64,000 nucleotides of DNA from Trametes villosa. Taxonomy: Eukaryota; Basidiomycota; Agaricomycetes; Polyporales; Polyporaceae. Position numbers and translations under genes: made by a program. Positions 55,262 through 64,000 of this stretch are shown one piece after another (position 1 is the stretch's first letter; the number at the start of each line of letters is the position of its first letter). Under the pieces are notes generated by a model. That model made no database searches. It saw only the letters and a list, made by a program, of their open reading frames with translations, and was not told the DNA's origin. Location of the stretch: the NCBI GenBank assembly GCA_002964805.2, contig PUDQ02000003.1, positions 4,278,001 through 4,342,000 of the forward strand, written 5' to 3'.

Positions 55262-56902
55262 CTAGTATGAATACTGGTATTTCCAAGCCTCATACGAAAC
55301 ATCCCCATCCACGAGTAAACGCAAGGCAGCCATAGTCGAATCATGCGCTGCCATCGACTCTACGGAGTTCCTGTCCAAGCCAGTCATCTTCAGACGGAGT
55401 TCGGAGAGGCGTGCATAGCCCCGCTCGATACGCAGCGACAGCGCCTGGGTGAGGCTATCCCTTAGCGCGGGCGTCCACCGAGTCTCGTCAATCTTGACGA
55501 CCCGAAGGTCCTCCAGAATTGTTTCGGGGTCCCGGAGAGCCTCGCAGATGGTTATGGCTTGCTTCGTGTCTCTGTCACACCAAATGGCCAGCTCCGTGAT
55601 CGCAGGGAACATCTTGAAGAACTCCACCCACATCGCTGTGGGGACTTCGCATGTGTGTAGCTGCACGCGTCGGAGGGGTGCGCGCGCGAGCAGCACGCAG
55701 ATGTCCCGCAGAGCGCGCTCGTGTGACACCTCGGGCGGTCTGCCGTCCCAGATATAGTCGAGGGTGAGCCAGCTCGGACCGATCTCCGTCCCGTCGATGT
55801 CGAATCGGAGCCCGCTGTGCGATATCTGTGCGTACGTCGCTGCGCCGAGAATGGGGAGGTGCGTGGTGTCGCTCGGGAGGTGATCGAGAAAGCTCTCAAG
55901 GTCGAGGACACCCTTGTCATACGTGTCGATCTGGGCGTACAGGTGAAGCTCAGCCTCGAGGGGCAGGCTGAGGTGCGACAGGAAATGATACATGTCGGGC
56001 TCGGGGTGGCAAGGGGGGCAGAGTAGGCTAAGCAGCTTCAGCCGCGGCAAAGAGATGACTGGCGGGGGTGTGGCGCCTTCGAGCTGGTTCGCGATATGAA
56101 TGGTGGGAAAGGCGAAGTCGAGGGAGAGCTCCTCCAGACGATGGCATTCCGCTAGGCAGCGCAGGAAATGCACGAAGCTCATGCCGGTACCGGTTTCGTC
56201 CACGCACCAGTCTGAAATTCTGATGCAACGCAGCCGTTGCGTTCCAGCGGAGCGCCAGTCTAGACCTGCGTATTGGAAGGTGATAGAGCTTAGTGCGGGA
56301 TGACCGGACAGCCGGGCACCAGGAGACCAGTGGAGCATTGGGGGGTAGGAGTACGTCTTGACAGCGTAAACGTGGAGCTCCTCGAGGGCTGGCAGGGGGG
56401 ATTCCAGCAACTTGTCGAGAACCAGAAGCGATTTCTCGCTCGTGTTGCACAGCGCGAGCAGCCGAATGCGATACCTATGCTGGTACAGACGCGGTGAACA
56501 TATCAAGAAGTCCGGAGGGCACTCAAAGGCGACGGCGAGTGGGAGGGATTGGGACCGTTCGATGCAGAGCTTGAACCACTCGTTTTGTTTGTTCACGGCG
56601 ACCTTTTGCCATAGGCTCGGATTGCCGACTGCGCATTCCCTCCACCTTCGACATACGCCACAGACCGCGGCAAGAGCACTGGGGCTGTGGAACTCCAAGG
56701 ATTCTTGCTCGTTGTAGGTCCAGCCCACGTCAGAGTCTGCGAGGATCAGGCGGATGATCATGACGAGAAGCTCGTTTGGGAGACGATGCGAATGTTGGAC
56801 GCGCTCTCTTCCGGGGTTAATGGCGTCATTTGCGCCACACACGCCCTCCACGGAATAGGAGGAGGCCGCTGTGACGGCAAGCGAGGTCGGATTTGAATCC
56901 AT
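55262..56902 (-). CDS. F-box protein, paralogue family C, copy 1
   Basis: Predicted SCF receptor. One exon of 546 residues from the ATG at 56902. F-box at residues 41-56 (LPNELLVMIIRLIL), then CGVCRRWRECAVGNPSLW and KQNEWFKLCIERSQ. Long Leu-rich remainder (YAGLDWRSAGTQRLRC, ISDWCVDETG) shared almost word for word with copy 2 at 60647 and more loosely with copy 3 at 62589. A TATA box and a spliced leader upstream are also shared (see 57063). Confidence 0.85.
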   Translation of the reverse strand: MDSNPTSLAVTAASSYSVEGVCGANDAINPGRERVQHSHRLPNELLVMIIRLILADSDVGWTYNEQESLEFHSPSALAAVCGVCRRWRECAVGNPSLWQKVAVNKQNEWFKLCIERSQSLPLAVAFECPPDFLICSPRLYQHRYRIRLLALCNTSEKSLLVLDKLLESPLPALEELHVYAVKTYSYPPMLHWSPGARLSGHPALSSITFQYAGLDWRSAGTQRLRCIRISDWCVDETGTGMSFVHFLRCLAECHRLEELSLDFAFPTIHIANQLEGATPPPVISLPRLKLLSLLCPPCHPEPDMYHFLSHLSLPLEAELHLYAQIDTYDKGVLDLESFLDHLPSDTTHLPILGAATYAQISHSGLRFDIDGTEIGPSWLTLDYIWDGRPPEVSHERALRDICVLLARAPLRRVQLHTCEVPTAMWVEFFKMFPAITELAIWCDRDTKQAITICEALRDPETILEDLRVVKIDETRWTPALRDSLTQALSLRIERGYARLSELRLKMTGLDRNSVESMAAHDSTMAALRLLVDGDVSYEAWKYQYSY

Positions 56903-56939
56903 ATGGCGATCGAGAGCAAGGAAAGACGGCCTACGATAT

Positions 56940-57070
56940 CATTACGAACGTGAGTGGCTCCTTTGTTACCACAAAGTAGAGTTAGCTACCTTCCAATGCG
57001 ACAGCGAATGCCGAGACTCGGATATTGTGAGTGGGGTTGGCTGATGGCGCAGGAATCAAGCCTTTATATA
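56940..57070 (-). promoter_or_regulatory. TATA box and 5'-leader intron of F-box copy 1
   Basis: Read on the minus strand: TATATAAA at 57070-57063, then CTTGATTCCTGCGCCATCA, an intron-like segment from about 56994 containing GGAGCCACTCAC, and a TAG acceptor near 56930. The same order precedes the two paralogues at 60647 and 62589. Confidence 0.55.
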
Positions 57071-58730
57071 TGTACCGGTGGGGAATGAGTACAAAGGGCG
57101 ATTGAAAGGAGTTCAACACTAGTCCTTTTTAAGACTGTTTATACCAGGTTCGTGCAGATGGGGCTCTGGACCGTTAACCGACTCCCACTGAGACTGGGTG
57201 GACGCGGTGAGAGGCTGCCAAGAGTCACTTCCATACAAGCATAAGCGACTGATGTGTTGCGTGCCATGAAGAAACAGTGAACACTTCTCTAGGTCGCTGC
57301 ATGCAGGGGTCCACGACTACTCGCAGTAGCTACACATTCAGGCGGCTCCGCGGCTTCCCGAACGGATTCCCGCTGCCACAAGGTGGGTTAGCGAGTTTTC
57401 TAGGCATTCTGTGACTGAGTACTATGTGCATACCTTACGCTGACTACTACCGCTGCGACCTACATAACGGTGCTCTTTGACTTCCAACCAATCTTTTACC
57501 CGTCCTGAATGCATACAGCAGCTCGCGAAGGGTATTTCGCCTCAGGAGGGCGAGCAGTTTGAGGGGCCGCAGTTTGAACACGGCCACGGTAGTAGCGGCG
57601 AGCGTGGAACGTTGAACGCCAAGGCCGAGTTTGCGCGCGCCGCGAAGTACTTTATGGCTGTGCCGTAAGCGTCTAACACAAAACGAGCGCCTCCTTGAAG
57701 CTCCTCGGAGTCTAACACCTTCGTTCTTCCGGTCAGGTCGTCGCAACAGTGACCGGTCGTCGTCGCCAACCCAGCTTTAGCAAGTGACTTCACTCCCTCA
57801 ACCTCACTGCACACCTTCCCGTCCGTACGCTGTTCCCGGATTCGTACGGAGGGGCATCTCGAGCGCGCTTGCAATATCCTTGGATTGTGCGCACTTCCGC
57901 CACTCATCGGCCACGAATCCGGATGCAATAACAGGGAACGCCATTCATGACTCGCGTGCGTCGCTCTCGCGTGCAACATCATCATATGCAACTCTCTGGC
58001 GGTGTGCTTGCCGTGCTATAGTCCCAGGGCGTACACCGCAAGGTTTGCTACTACGGGCGCCTATGGGTCTCTCCGACTACGCCCAAGAATCACCGCGTTA
58101 CTGGGGCGTCTCTATCAGTCTACTCTCATGCGTGTAGAATCCACGGCTGAAGAGAATATATGCCTCGATATGAGGCGTAGTCCGGCTCTTTAGCGCTCTC
58201 TGCTCCCTGAACGGCCCATCTTTCTGCACTAGATTCGGCGAGTCACTCTCACTCTTCTCATGCACGTCCGCAGAGCTCAATGCTACTCATGGATGTCCAA
58301 CAGAGTACGTACGCCGCGCCAATTTTATCGCTAGTCCCACAGATCCTTTCGAAACCGGGCTTCTCTCGCACTTCCCTGCCCCATCGTGGCCTCCCACCCC
58401 TGTTCCCACTGCCTTCGCGAAGCTCTCTGTGGATCCCGCGCTGCGGTCTTTCTCAGCAATATCGTCCTTCTCATTGACCAAGCTCTGCGGCATTACATGT
58501 GCGCCCATCATGTTCACCGCCCCGGCCTCGAATTCGAGCGCTCTGATTGAGCGAAATACTGCCATCACGTGACCTCGGCACGTCAGCACGCAACATAGTC
58601 GCGCAATCGCAGCTCGTCGATTCACAACGGCCAGAAAGTACAAAACCAATCCTTTCGTCATGGCCGACCAGCTCACCCGCCCCCGCTCTCGTCCCCCGCA
58701 TCTCTCGTCTCTCCCTGCCGCGCGACGACG
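57071..58730. other. 1.6 kb stretch, no gene supported
   Basis: Frames at 57447-57991 overlap on both strands and have no family features. The minus-strand frame 58287-58862 and plus frame 58547-59458 are shadows of the GC-rich F-box gene that follows. Confidence 0.45.
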
Positions 58731-59657
58731 ATGGACACCCTCCCGCTCGAACTGCACGCGCAAATTTTCGCGTTCGCCTGCACGGACGACGGCTCCACGG
58801 CCCGGGCGCTCGCGCTCGTCTCGCACTACGTTCGCGAGGTCGCCGCGCCATACCGCTTCCAATCTCTCGCGATCTCGGGCATGGAGCAGATGGGCGAGCT
58901 CGTCTCACGCCTCGAAGCCACCCCACCGCACCTCCGGCGCGTCCGCCACCTCTTCCTCTCCGACTGGACGCACGCGCAGACGAAGGAGCGCGTGGTGCGC
59001 ACGTCCGAGGACGCGCAGGACCGGTATCTGCTGGAGAAGACGCTCGCGCTGCGTGTCCTGACGCTTGCCGCGCCGACGCTGGAGTCGCTCGCGGTCGTGG
59101 TGTCCTGCCCGTACACTGGCCCTCCACTCCTCGGCGCGCTGTTCGCGACGCCGACGCCCCGCTTGGTCGAGCTTGCAGTCCACGGGTTCTACCCCTTCCC
59201 GCACGCGCCTGGTGTCATGCCGCGCCTCGAACGACTACATCTCTCCGGGAACCGGAACCCACATGGACTACTCGAGCTCGGCGCGCTCGACTCCGCTTGT
59301 CCGTCGCTCACACACCTGCGCATATCTGGCCTCGTCGTCGCCAACGCCTTCGCGGAAGAGCTTCGATCGGCCCTCGAAGCAACAGTCGAAACCACCACAC
59401 CTCGTCCATCTCCCTTCCCCGCTTCCCTCCCACCCCTGCTGCAAGAAGTGACCGTTGAGGCGCGACCCCTCGTGATCACGAACCCGCGCCAGAGCCGGAT
59501 GCAGCTCTACCACGACAAGATGCTCACGTCGCTGCGGGAGCTCGAGGGTCGTGCGGACTTGGCGGCGGCGGTCTCTGTCCTCGAGGGGCAGGAGGACGAG
59601 GACATGTACCTCCGGCTGAACCACGAGTGGCGGAGTAGACTGGTTGCGTGTTGTTGA
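58731..59657 (+). CDS. Short F-box/LRR-like protein
   Basis: A single exon of 308 residues. The F-box starts almost at the N-terminus (LPLELHAQIFAFA, residues 4-16; LVSHYVREVAAPYRF after it). Leu-rich segments (VLTLAAPTLESLAVV, PRLERLHLSGN, SLTHLRISGL) follow at repeat-like spacing. It differs from the family C genes on either side, so it is an independent member. Strong GC bias creates long false frames on the other strand. Confidence 0.7.
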   Translation: MDTLPLELHAQIFAFACTDDGSTARALALVSHYVREVAAPYRFQSLAISGMEQMGELVSRLEATPPHLRRVRHLFLSDWTHAQTKERVVRTSEDAQDRYLLEKTLALRVLTLAAPTLESLAVVVSCPYTGPPLLGALFATPTPRLVELAVHGFYPFPHAPGVMPRLERLHLSGNRNPHGLLELGALDSACPSLTHLRISGLVVANAFAEELRSALEATVETTTPRPSPFPASLPPLLQEVTVEARPLVITNPRQSRMQLYHDKMLTSLRELEGRADLAAAVSVLEGQEDEDMYLRLNHEWRSRLVACC

Positions 59658-59967
59658 TCGTTATTCGCTCGTTGTTGTTTTGCCGTACCTGTTGCTATCG
59701 CATTGCTCGTTGTATTCGGGACTCTTTGGTGTAGAATATGGTGCTATAATGTTATGTCGTACACAAGCAGAATGTTGTTACCCCTATATCGATCATGTTG
59801 GATGGCTCCCATGTGTGTATTAGGAGCGGCTGTCTGTTCGTTTGTACTCCCGATGTTTAGAGAGGGATGGTCGGGGATCATGAAAGCTTGGTAAAGCTGC
59901 CATGGCCTAGTTTGAATGGCCCAGCGCCCCTGCCTCTCTGGTCGACAAGTAGGCCTCCATCCTCAAC

Positions 59968-60072
59968 GGGTCGGTGGCGTAGTTGGTTATCGCATCTGTC
60001 TAACATGAACCCGGGTTTCATCCGAGCGTTCGGGCGCACAGAAGGTCCTCAGTTCGATCCTGGGCCGACTCA
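59968..60072 (+). tRNA. tRNA-Val(AAC) with intron
   Basis: Acceptor stem GGGTCGG / CCGACTC with discriminator A at 60072. A-box-like TGGCGTAGTTGG and B-box AGTTCGATCC are present. The anticodon stem TCTGT / ACAGA encloses CTAACA, so the anticodon AAC is at 60002-60004. A 31-nt intron (60006-60036) sits after position 37, the usual place for nuclear tRNA introns. The mature tRNA would be 74 nt before CCA addition. Confidence 0.93.
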
Positions 60073-60076
60073 TTTT
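60073..60076 (+). terminator. RNA polymerase III terminator
   Basis: TTTT run immediately after the tRNA-Val discriminator base. Confidence 0.75.
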
Positions 60077-60489
60077 GCCCTCCAGCGGATCATCTTGATC
60101 TTCCGTTCGTTTTCCGCCCGTGAACGCCTGGAAAGACGAGGAGGAGGTCGCCAAGCATGGGCGGAGGCATTCATTCCGGGATAGACGCCCGTGGCACAGC
60201 CACAAAGTACCGGGCGTGCAGCGCAAATCGATGCTTCGTCGAATCGTTCACGCTTGTCTAGGTTCGACACAAACCCCTCCGTCTACCTTACCAATACGCT
60301 CTTGTGAGTTATCAGGAACCTGTTCTATCCAAACGTACCTAACTCCTGTTGCGCTTCTTAGGCATCCCTTAGTAGGTACCGCGAAGTTTCTTTAGCACAG
60401 GAGTGACCAATCGCGGCTGTGTCTCCGAGAAAAGCGGCGTCGCTAAGTACTTCCTATCAACGCTCCTTGGTACGCATACACCACCGATG

Positions 60490-60640
60490 CATATATGAGG
60501 TCAGAAACCTGCGCCATTCGACCATCAGATCCACCTAGTATCTTCTGTCATATACGCAGGTATGTGACTCTACTATGTGGTAACAAACGAGCTATTCACA
60601 TTCGTCACCGTGTTGCAGGCTGTCTCTCCTTACTGCCTAT
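60490..60640 (+). promoter_or_regulatory. TATA-like box and 5'-leader intron of F-box copy 2
   Basis: CATATAT at 60490-60496 is followed by CAGAAACCTGCGCCATT, and about 60 bp later by an intron-like GTATGTGACTCTACTATG..TTGCAG segment ending near 60618, with GAGCTATTCACATTCGTCA inside. Same order as in copies 1 and 3. Confidence 0.5.
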
Positions 60641-60646
60641 CATCGC

Positions 60647-62290
60647 ATGGCTTCCGATTCGGCGTCGCTTGTCCCAACGGCCTCCTTCTCTCCCGTGGTG
60701 GGCGAGTATGAAAAGGAAAGCGCTCGTCACTCCGGCGGAGAGCGCGCCAAATGTTTGTACCATCTCCCAAACGAACTTCTGCTCATGGTTTTTCGTCTTG
60801 TCCTCGGAGACTCCAGCGTAGGCTGGACCCGTGCCTACAACGAGCAAGAATCCGCCTTGAGGCTCCACAGTCCCGGCACGCTCGCCACAATCTGTGGCGT
60901 ATGCCGAAAGTGGAGGGAATGCGCAGTTGGTTCCCCGAGCCTGTGGCAAAACGTCGCAGTGGGCAATCAAACCAAGTGGTTGAAGCTCTGCATCGAACGG
61001 TCCCAACCCCTCTCACTCGCCGTCGCCTTCAAGCAGCCTCTGGACTTCGTTAACTGCTCAACGCTCCTGCATCAAAACGTCGCTCGCATTCGGCTCCTCG
61101 CGTTGTGCAGCGCAAGCAAGCAGTCGCTCCGGTACCTCGACAAGTTGCTGGAAACCCCCCTTCCAGCCCTCGAGGAGGTTCACGTCAACGCTACCAAGGC
61201 GTACTCAAGCTCCAGAATGCTCCTCTGGTCCCCTGGCGCCCGGCTTTCCAATCATCCTGCACTACACTCCATCACTTTTCAGTTCGCAGGTCTAGACTGG
61301 CGCTCCGCTGGAACGCACAGGCTGCGCTGCGTCAAGATCTCCGACTGGTGCGTGCACGAAACCGGCATCGGCCTGAGATTTGTAGATTTCATGCGCTGCC
61401 TGGCGGCATGCCAGAATCTGGAGACGCTCTCCCTCGACTTCGCCTTTCCCACCACCGATATCGCGAATCAGCTCAAAGACGCTACGTCTCCGCCGATCGT
61501 CTCTTTGCCGCGCCTGAGGCTGCTCAGCCTACTCTTTCCCCCCACCGGTCCCGAGCCCGACATGTACCACTTCCTGTCACACCTCAGCCTTCCCCTCGAG
61601 GCGGAACTCCAACTCTACGCTCAAGTCACTGCGGGCGACACGGACTTCCCGGACCTCGAGAGCTTCCTCGACCACTTCCCGAGCGACTCCACGCGCCTTC
61701 CCATTCTTGGAGCGGCGACGTACGCATACATATCGTACTCCATGCTGCAACTCGACATCGATGGCACGGAGATCGGTCCGAGCTGGCTCAACCTCGACTA
61801 TCTCTGGGACGACAAGCCGCCCGAGGTGTCGCACGAGCGCGCTTTACGAGACATCTGCGTTCTGCTCGCGCGTGCGCCCCTGAGACGTGTCTTGCTAGGC
61901 ACCTGCGAGGTTCCCGCAGCGCTCTGGGTGGAGTTCTTCAAGACGTTCCCTGCGATCACGGAGCTGGATATCCAATGCGACAGCCGCCACGACACGAAAC
62001 AAGGCGTAATCATCTGCGAGGCGCTACGGGATCCCGAAGTGGCCTTAGCGGACCTTCAGATCGTCAGGCTCAACTCGCTGCGATGGACTCCTGAACTGGG
62101 GGATGGCCTCGTCCAGGTGTTGTCGCTGCGTATCGAGCGTGGCTTCGCGCGTCTCTCCGAGCTCCGTCTGAAGATGATTGGCTTGGACAGAAACTCGGCA
62201 GAAGCGATGGCAGCGCACGAATCGACTATGATAGCCTTGCGTTCGCTCGTGGATGGGGATGTTTCGTATGAGGACTGTAATTCACGGTAG
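60647..62290 (+). CDS. F-box protein, paralogue family C, copy 2
   Basis: One exon of 547 residues from the ATG at 60647. F-box at residues 40-55 (LPNELLLMVFRLVLG), CGVCRKWRECAVGSPSLW, and Leu-rich remainder (FAGLDWRSAGTHRLRC, ISDWCVHETG, DMYHFLSHLSLPLEAEL). Very close to copy 1 on the opposite strand 5 kb away, pointing to an inverted duplication, and more distant from copy 3. Intact frame. Confidence 0.85.
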   Translation: MASDSASLVPTASFSPVVGEYEKESARHSGGERAKCLYHLPNELLLMVFRLVLGDSSVGWTRAYNEQESALRLHSPGTLATICGVCRKWRECAVGSPSLWQNVAVGNQTKWLKLCIERSQPLSLAVAFKQPLDFVNCSTLLHQNVARIRLLALCSASKQSLRYLDKLLETPLPALEEVHVNATKAYSSSRMLLWSPGARLSNHPALHSITFQFAGLDWRSAGTHRLRCVKISDWCVHETGIGLRFVDFMRCLAACQNLETLSLDFAFPTTDIANQLKDATSPPIVSLPRLRLLSLLFPPTGPEPDMYHFLSHLSLPLEAELQLYAQVTAGDTDFPDLESFLDHFPSDSTRLPILGAATYAYISYSMLQLDIDGTEIGPSWLNLDYLWDDKPPEVSHERALRDICVLLARAPLRRVLLGTCEVPAALWVEFFKTFPAITELDIQCDSRHDTKQGVIICEALRDPEVALADLQIVRLNSLRWTPELGDGLVQVLSLRIERGFARLSELRLKMIGLDRNSAEAMAAHESTMIALRSLVDGDVSYEDCNSR

Positions 62291-62423
62291 TGACACTGTC
62301 AGTGGCACTGTCGCTGGCATCGCAGCACTCCCGCATCGGGAGTGGCAGATCACGGCCTATCGGTCCCGGGAAGACTCGTGGCGATCTCCTCCAAAGGTCC
62401 TTTGTACGCATACTCACCATACG

Positions 62424-62588
62424 TATATAAAGATTTGATTCCTGCGCCATCAACTCGATTCAGCCCGCCCACTCCTCACCCGCTGCCATACGTGCAAGTA
62501 AGTGTACAATCTAACGCTGTGGTGATAAAGGAGCCACTCACATTCGTCATGATGTTATAGGCCATCTCTCCTTGCTCTAGAATATCAT
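62424..62588 (+). promoter_or_regulatory. TATA box and 5'-leader intron of F-box copy 3
   Basis: TATATAA at 62424-62430, then GATTTGATTCCTGCGCCATC. A GTAAGT donor at 62500, GGAGCCACTCACATTCGTCA inside the intron and a TAG acceptor near 62561 follow. The match to the leader of copy 1 is nearly exact over the TATA and intron blocks. Confidence 0.6.
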
Positions 62589-64000
62589 ATGGAATCGACT
62601 TCGACCTCCCTTGTCTCTACGACGTTCCCCTCTTTCGTGGATGGATCGTCTGGTCCACCGGGTGCTCCTGACCGTCATGGCGAGCGAGCCAAGTGCACAT
62701 TCCGCCTTCCAAACGAGCTTTCGATCATGATCTTCCGCCACCTCTTGGAGGACGAATCTGACGCGAACTGGCCCTATAACGAAGCAGAGTTCTTCCAACG
62801 CCCTCGAAGCCTAGCCGCCGTTTGTGGTGTCAGTCGAGCCTGGAGGGATTGCGCGGTCGGCACGCCGAGTCTCTGGCGGGACGTCGCGGTGCATGGACAC
62901 GTCGAGTGGCTCAAACTCTCTATCGAGCGGTCCCAGACCCTTCCCCTTGCTGTTTCGTTCGGGCTACCCTCTACCTTTGTTTCCTCCTCACGACTCCTAT
63001 ACCACCACATCCATCGTATCCGCATGCTCGCAGTATGCCGCACGAGCAAGGAGGCGCTTCGTTTGCTCGACGTACTGCTGGACCGGCGTGTCTCCATGCC
63101 GGCCCTCAAGGAGCTCCGCATCGACGCTACAGACAACAGAGATGACTACTGGACGGCCGGTTCCAAGTTCCTTAACAGCCCTCTGCTCCACACCATTGTC
63201 TTGAAGTCCGCAGGTCTCGAGTGGTACCGCGGTGGAGTGAAATGGCTGCGCTGTCTAAGAATTTCCGACTGGAGCGATGACGGAGAAAATCAAGGTTGGT
63301 TATTCGAGCATTTCCTGCGCTTCCTGACGGGATGCCATAGCCTTGAAATGCTTTCACTCGACTATGGCTTCCCCGCTGTGAATCTCGCGATGGAGGTCGA
63401 AAGGCGCGGCGGCTCACCCTTGCCAGTCGTCTCTCTCCCTCGTCTAAAGCTGCTCGAACTCTCCTACCCTGCTTTAGGGTTCCCTAAGCCCGACATGTAT
63501 CAACTGCTGTCGCACATCAATTTGCCTCTCGAGGCGGAGATACAGCTGTACGCGCAGGTCGACGAGAACGGGAAGGATGCGGAGTCCACCCTGGAAGGCT
63601 TCCTGGATCACCTCCCGTGCGACACCACGCGCCTTCCCATCCTCGGCGCGGCGACGCTCGCGCGGATCACGCACAACAACATACGTTTCGAGATACCGGG
63701 TTCAGACATTGGCCCGAGCTGGCTCAGCCTCGACTACTTCGGGTGGACTGACGCTCCAGTCAGGGTCTCGCACGAGCGCGCCCTGCGAGAAGCTTGCGTC
63801 CTGCTCGCTCGCGCGCCCCTCCGGATCGCCGAGCTTTACGTCTTGGACGTCCCCACAGCGCTGTGGGTGGAGTTCTTCAAGAAGTTCCCTGCCATCACGG
63901 AGTTGGCTATCGGGAGCCAGAGGGGTGGCCGTCCGGAGCAGGCCATGGCCGCCTGCGAGGCCCTCCGGGACCCCGACGTCAGTCTAGAGGACCTTCGCGT
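62589..64000 (+). CDS. F-box protein, paralogue family C, copy 3 (3' end beyond window)
   Basis: The frame opens at the ATG at 62589 and stays open to the window edge (470 codons). F-box at residues 40-55 (LPNELSIMIFRHLL), CGVSRAWRDCAVGTPSLW, then VEWLKLSIERSQTLPLAV and SAGLEWYRGGVKWLRC. Segment order and spacing equal copies 1 and 2, but substitutions are many, so it diverged earlier. The final 70 or so residues lie outside the window. Confidence 0.85.
   Translation, partial: MESTSTSLVSTTFPSFVDGSSGPPGAPDRHGERAKCTFRLPNELSIMIFRHLLEDESDANWPYNEAEFFQRPRSLAAVCGVSRAWRDCAVGTPSLWRDVAVHGHVEWLKLSIERSQTLPLAVSFGLPSTFVSSSRLLYHHIHRIRMLAVCRTSKEALRLLDVLLDRRVSMPALKELRIDATDNRDDYWTAGSKFLNSPLLHTIVLKSAGLEWYRGGVKWLRCLRISDWSDDGENQGWLFEHFLRFLTGCHSLEMLSLDYGFPAVNLAMEVERRGGSPLPVVSLPRLKLLELSYPALGFPKPDMYQLLSHINLPLEAEIQLYAQVDENGKDAESTLEGFLDHLPCDTTRLPILGAATLARITHNNIRFEIPGSDIGPSWLSLDYFGWTDAPVRVSHERALREACVLLARAPLRIAELYVLDVPTALWVEFFKKFPAITELAIGSQRGGRPEQAMAACEALRDPDVSLEDLR

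Noticed and set aside
1..64000. CRISPR arrays, insertion sequences, operons, ribosome binding sites
   Set aside because: None seen; intron structure, tRNA intron and gene families show eukaryotic nuclear DNA.

Overview
The window is nuclear DNA from a filamentous basidiomycete, most likely an Agaricomycete. This is inferred from dense 40-70 nt introns with GTRNGT donors and CTAAC-like branch points, a large F-box family, Ser/Pro-rich hypothetical proteins, a eukaryotic tRNA-Val with an anticodon-loop intron, an MTO1 homologue with a mitochondrial leader, and DPH3. Nothing bacterial is present.

The left part (about 1-30 kb) looks like an accessory or transposon-rich island. From left to right it carries: a protein kinase cut by the window edge (minus); an F-box-like gene (minus); several intron-rich hypotheticals; a minimal-nucleotidyltransferase-like gene (minus); a complete 12-exon ribonucleotide reductase large subunit (plus, 12822-15826); cytochrome P450-like debris (minus); an intact intronless 2,059-residue Helitron Rep/Pif1-helicase protein (minus, 18344-24523); a complete 6-exon ribonucleotide reductase small subunit (plus, 25478-26770); and a MYND-finger gene (plus). 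The two reductase genes lie on the same strand on either side of the Helitron. Both splice in frame from start to stop and keep every catalytic residue I could check. The large subunit has a truncated ATP-cone and altered effector loops. This arrangement is the most unusual thing in the window: either an accessory, allosterically relaxed ribonucleotide reductase, or possible cargo of a rolling-circle element. The Helitron ends could not be located, so cargo status is only a hypothesis.

The right part (about 31-64 kb) looks like ordinary chromosome: an I-BAR/Ivy1-like membrane-binding protein (967 aa), a five-span membrane protein with a long disordered tail (1,073 aa), an intron-rich MTO1 gene head to head with DPH3 (both linked to wobble-uridine tRNA modification), a tRNA-Val(AAC) gene, and eight F-box/LRR-type genes. 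Three of these (55262-56902, 60647-62290, 62589-end) are close paralogues that also share promoter and 5'-leader-intron sequence. Two others (47054-48817 and 49350-51086) are a tandem pair.

Exon coordinates were derived by hand from splice motifs, reading-frame continuity and family resemblance. Family names rest on motif recognition, not on database searches.
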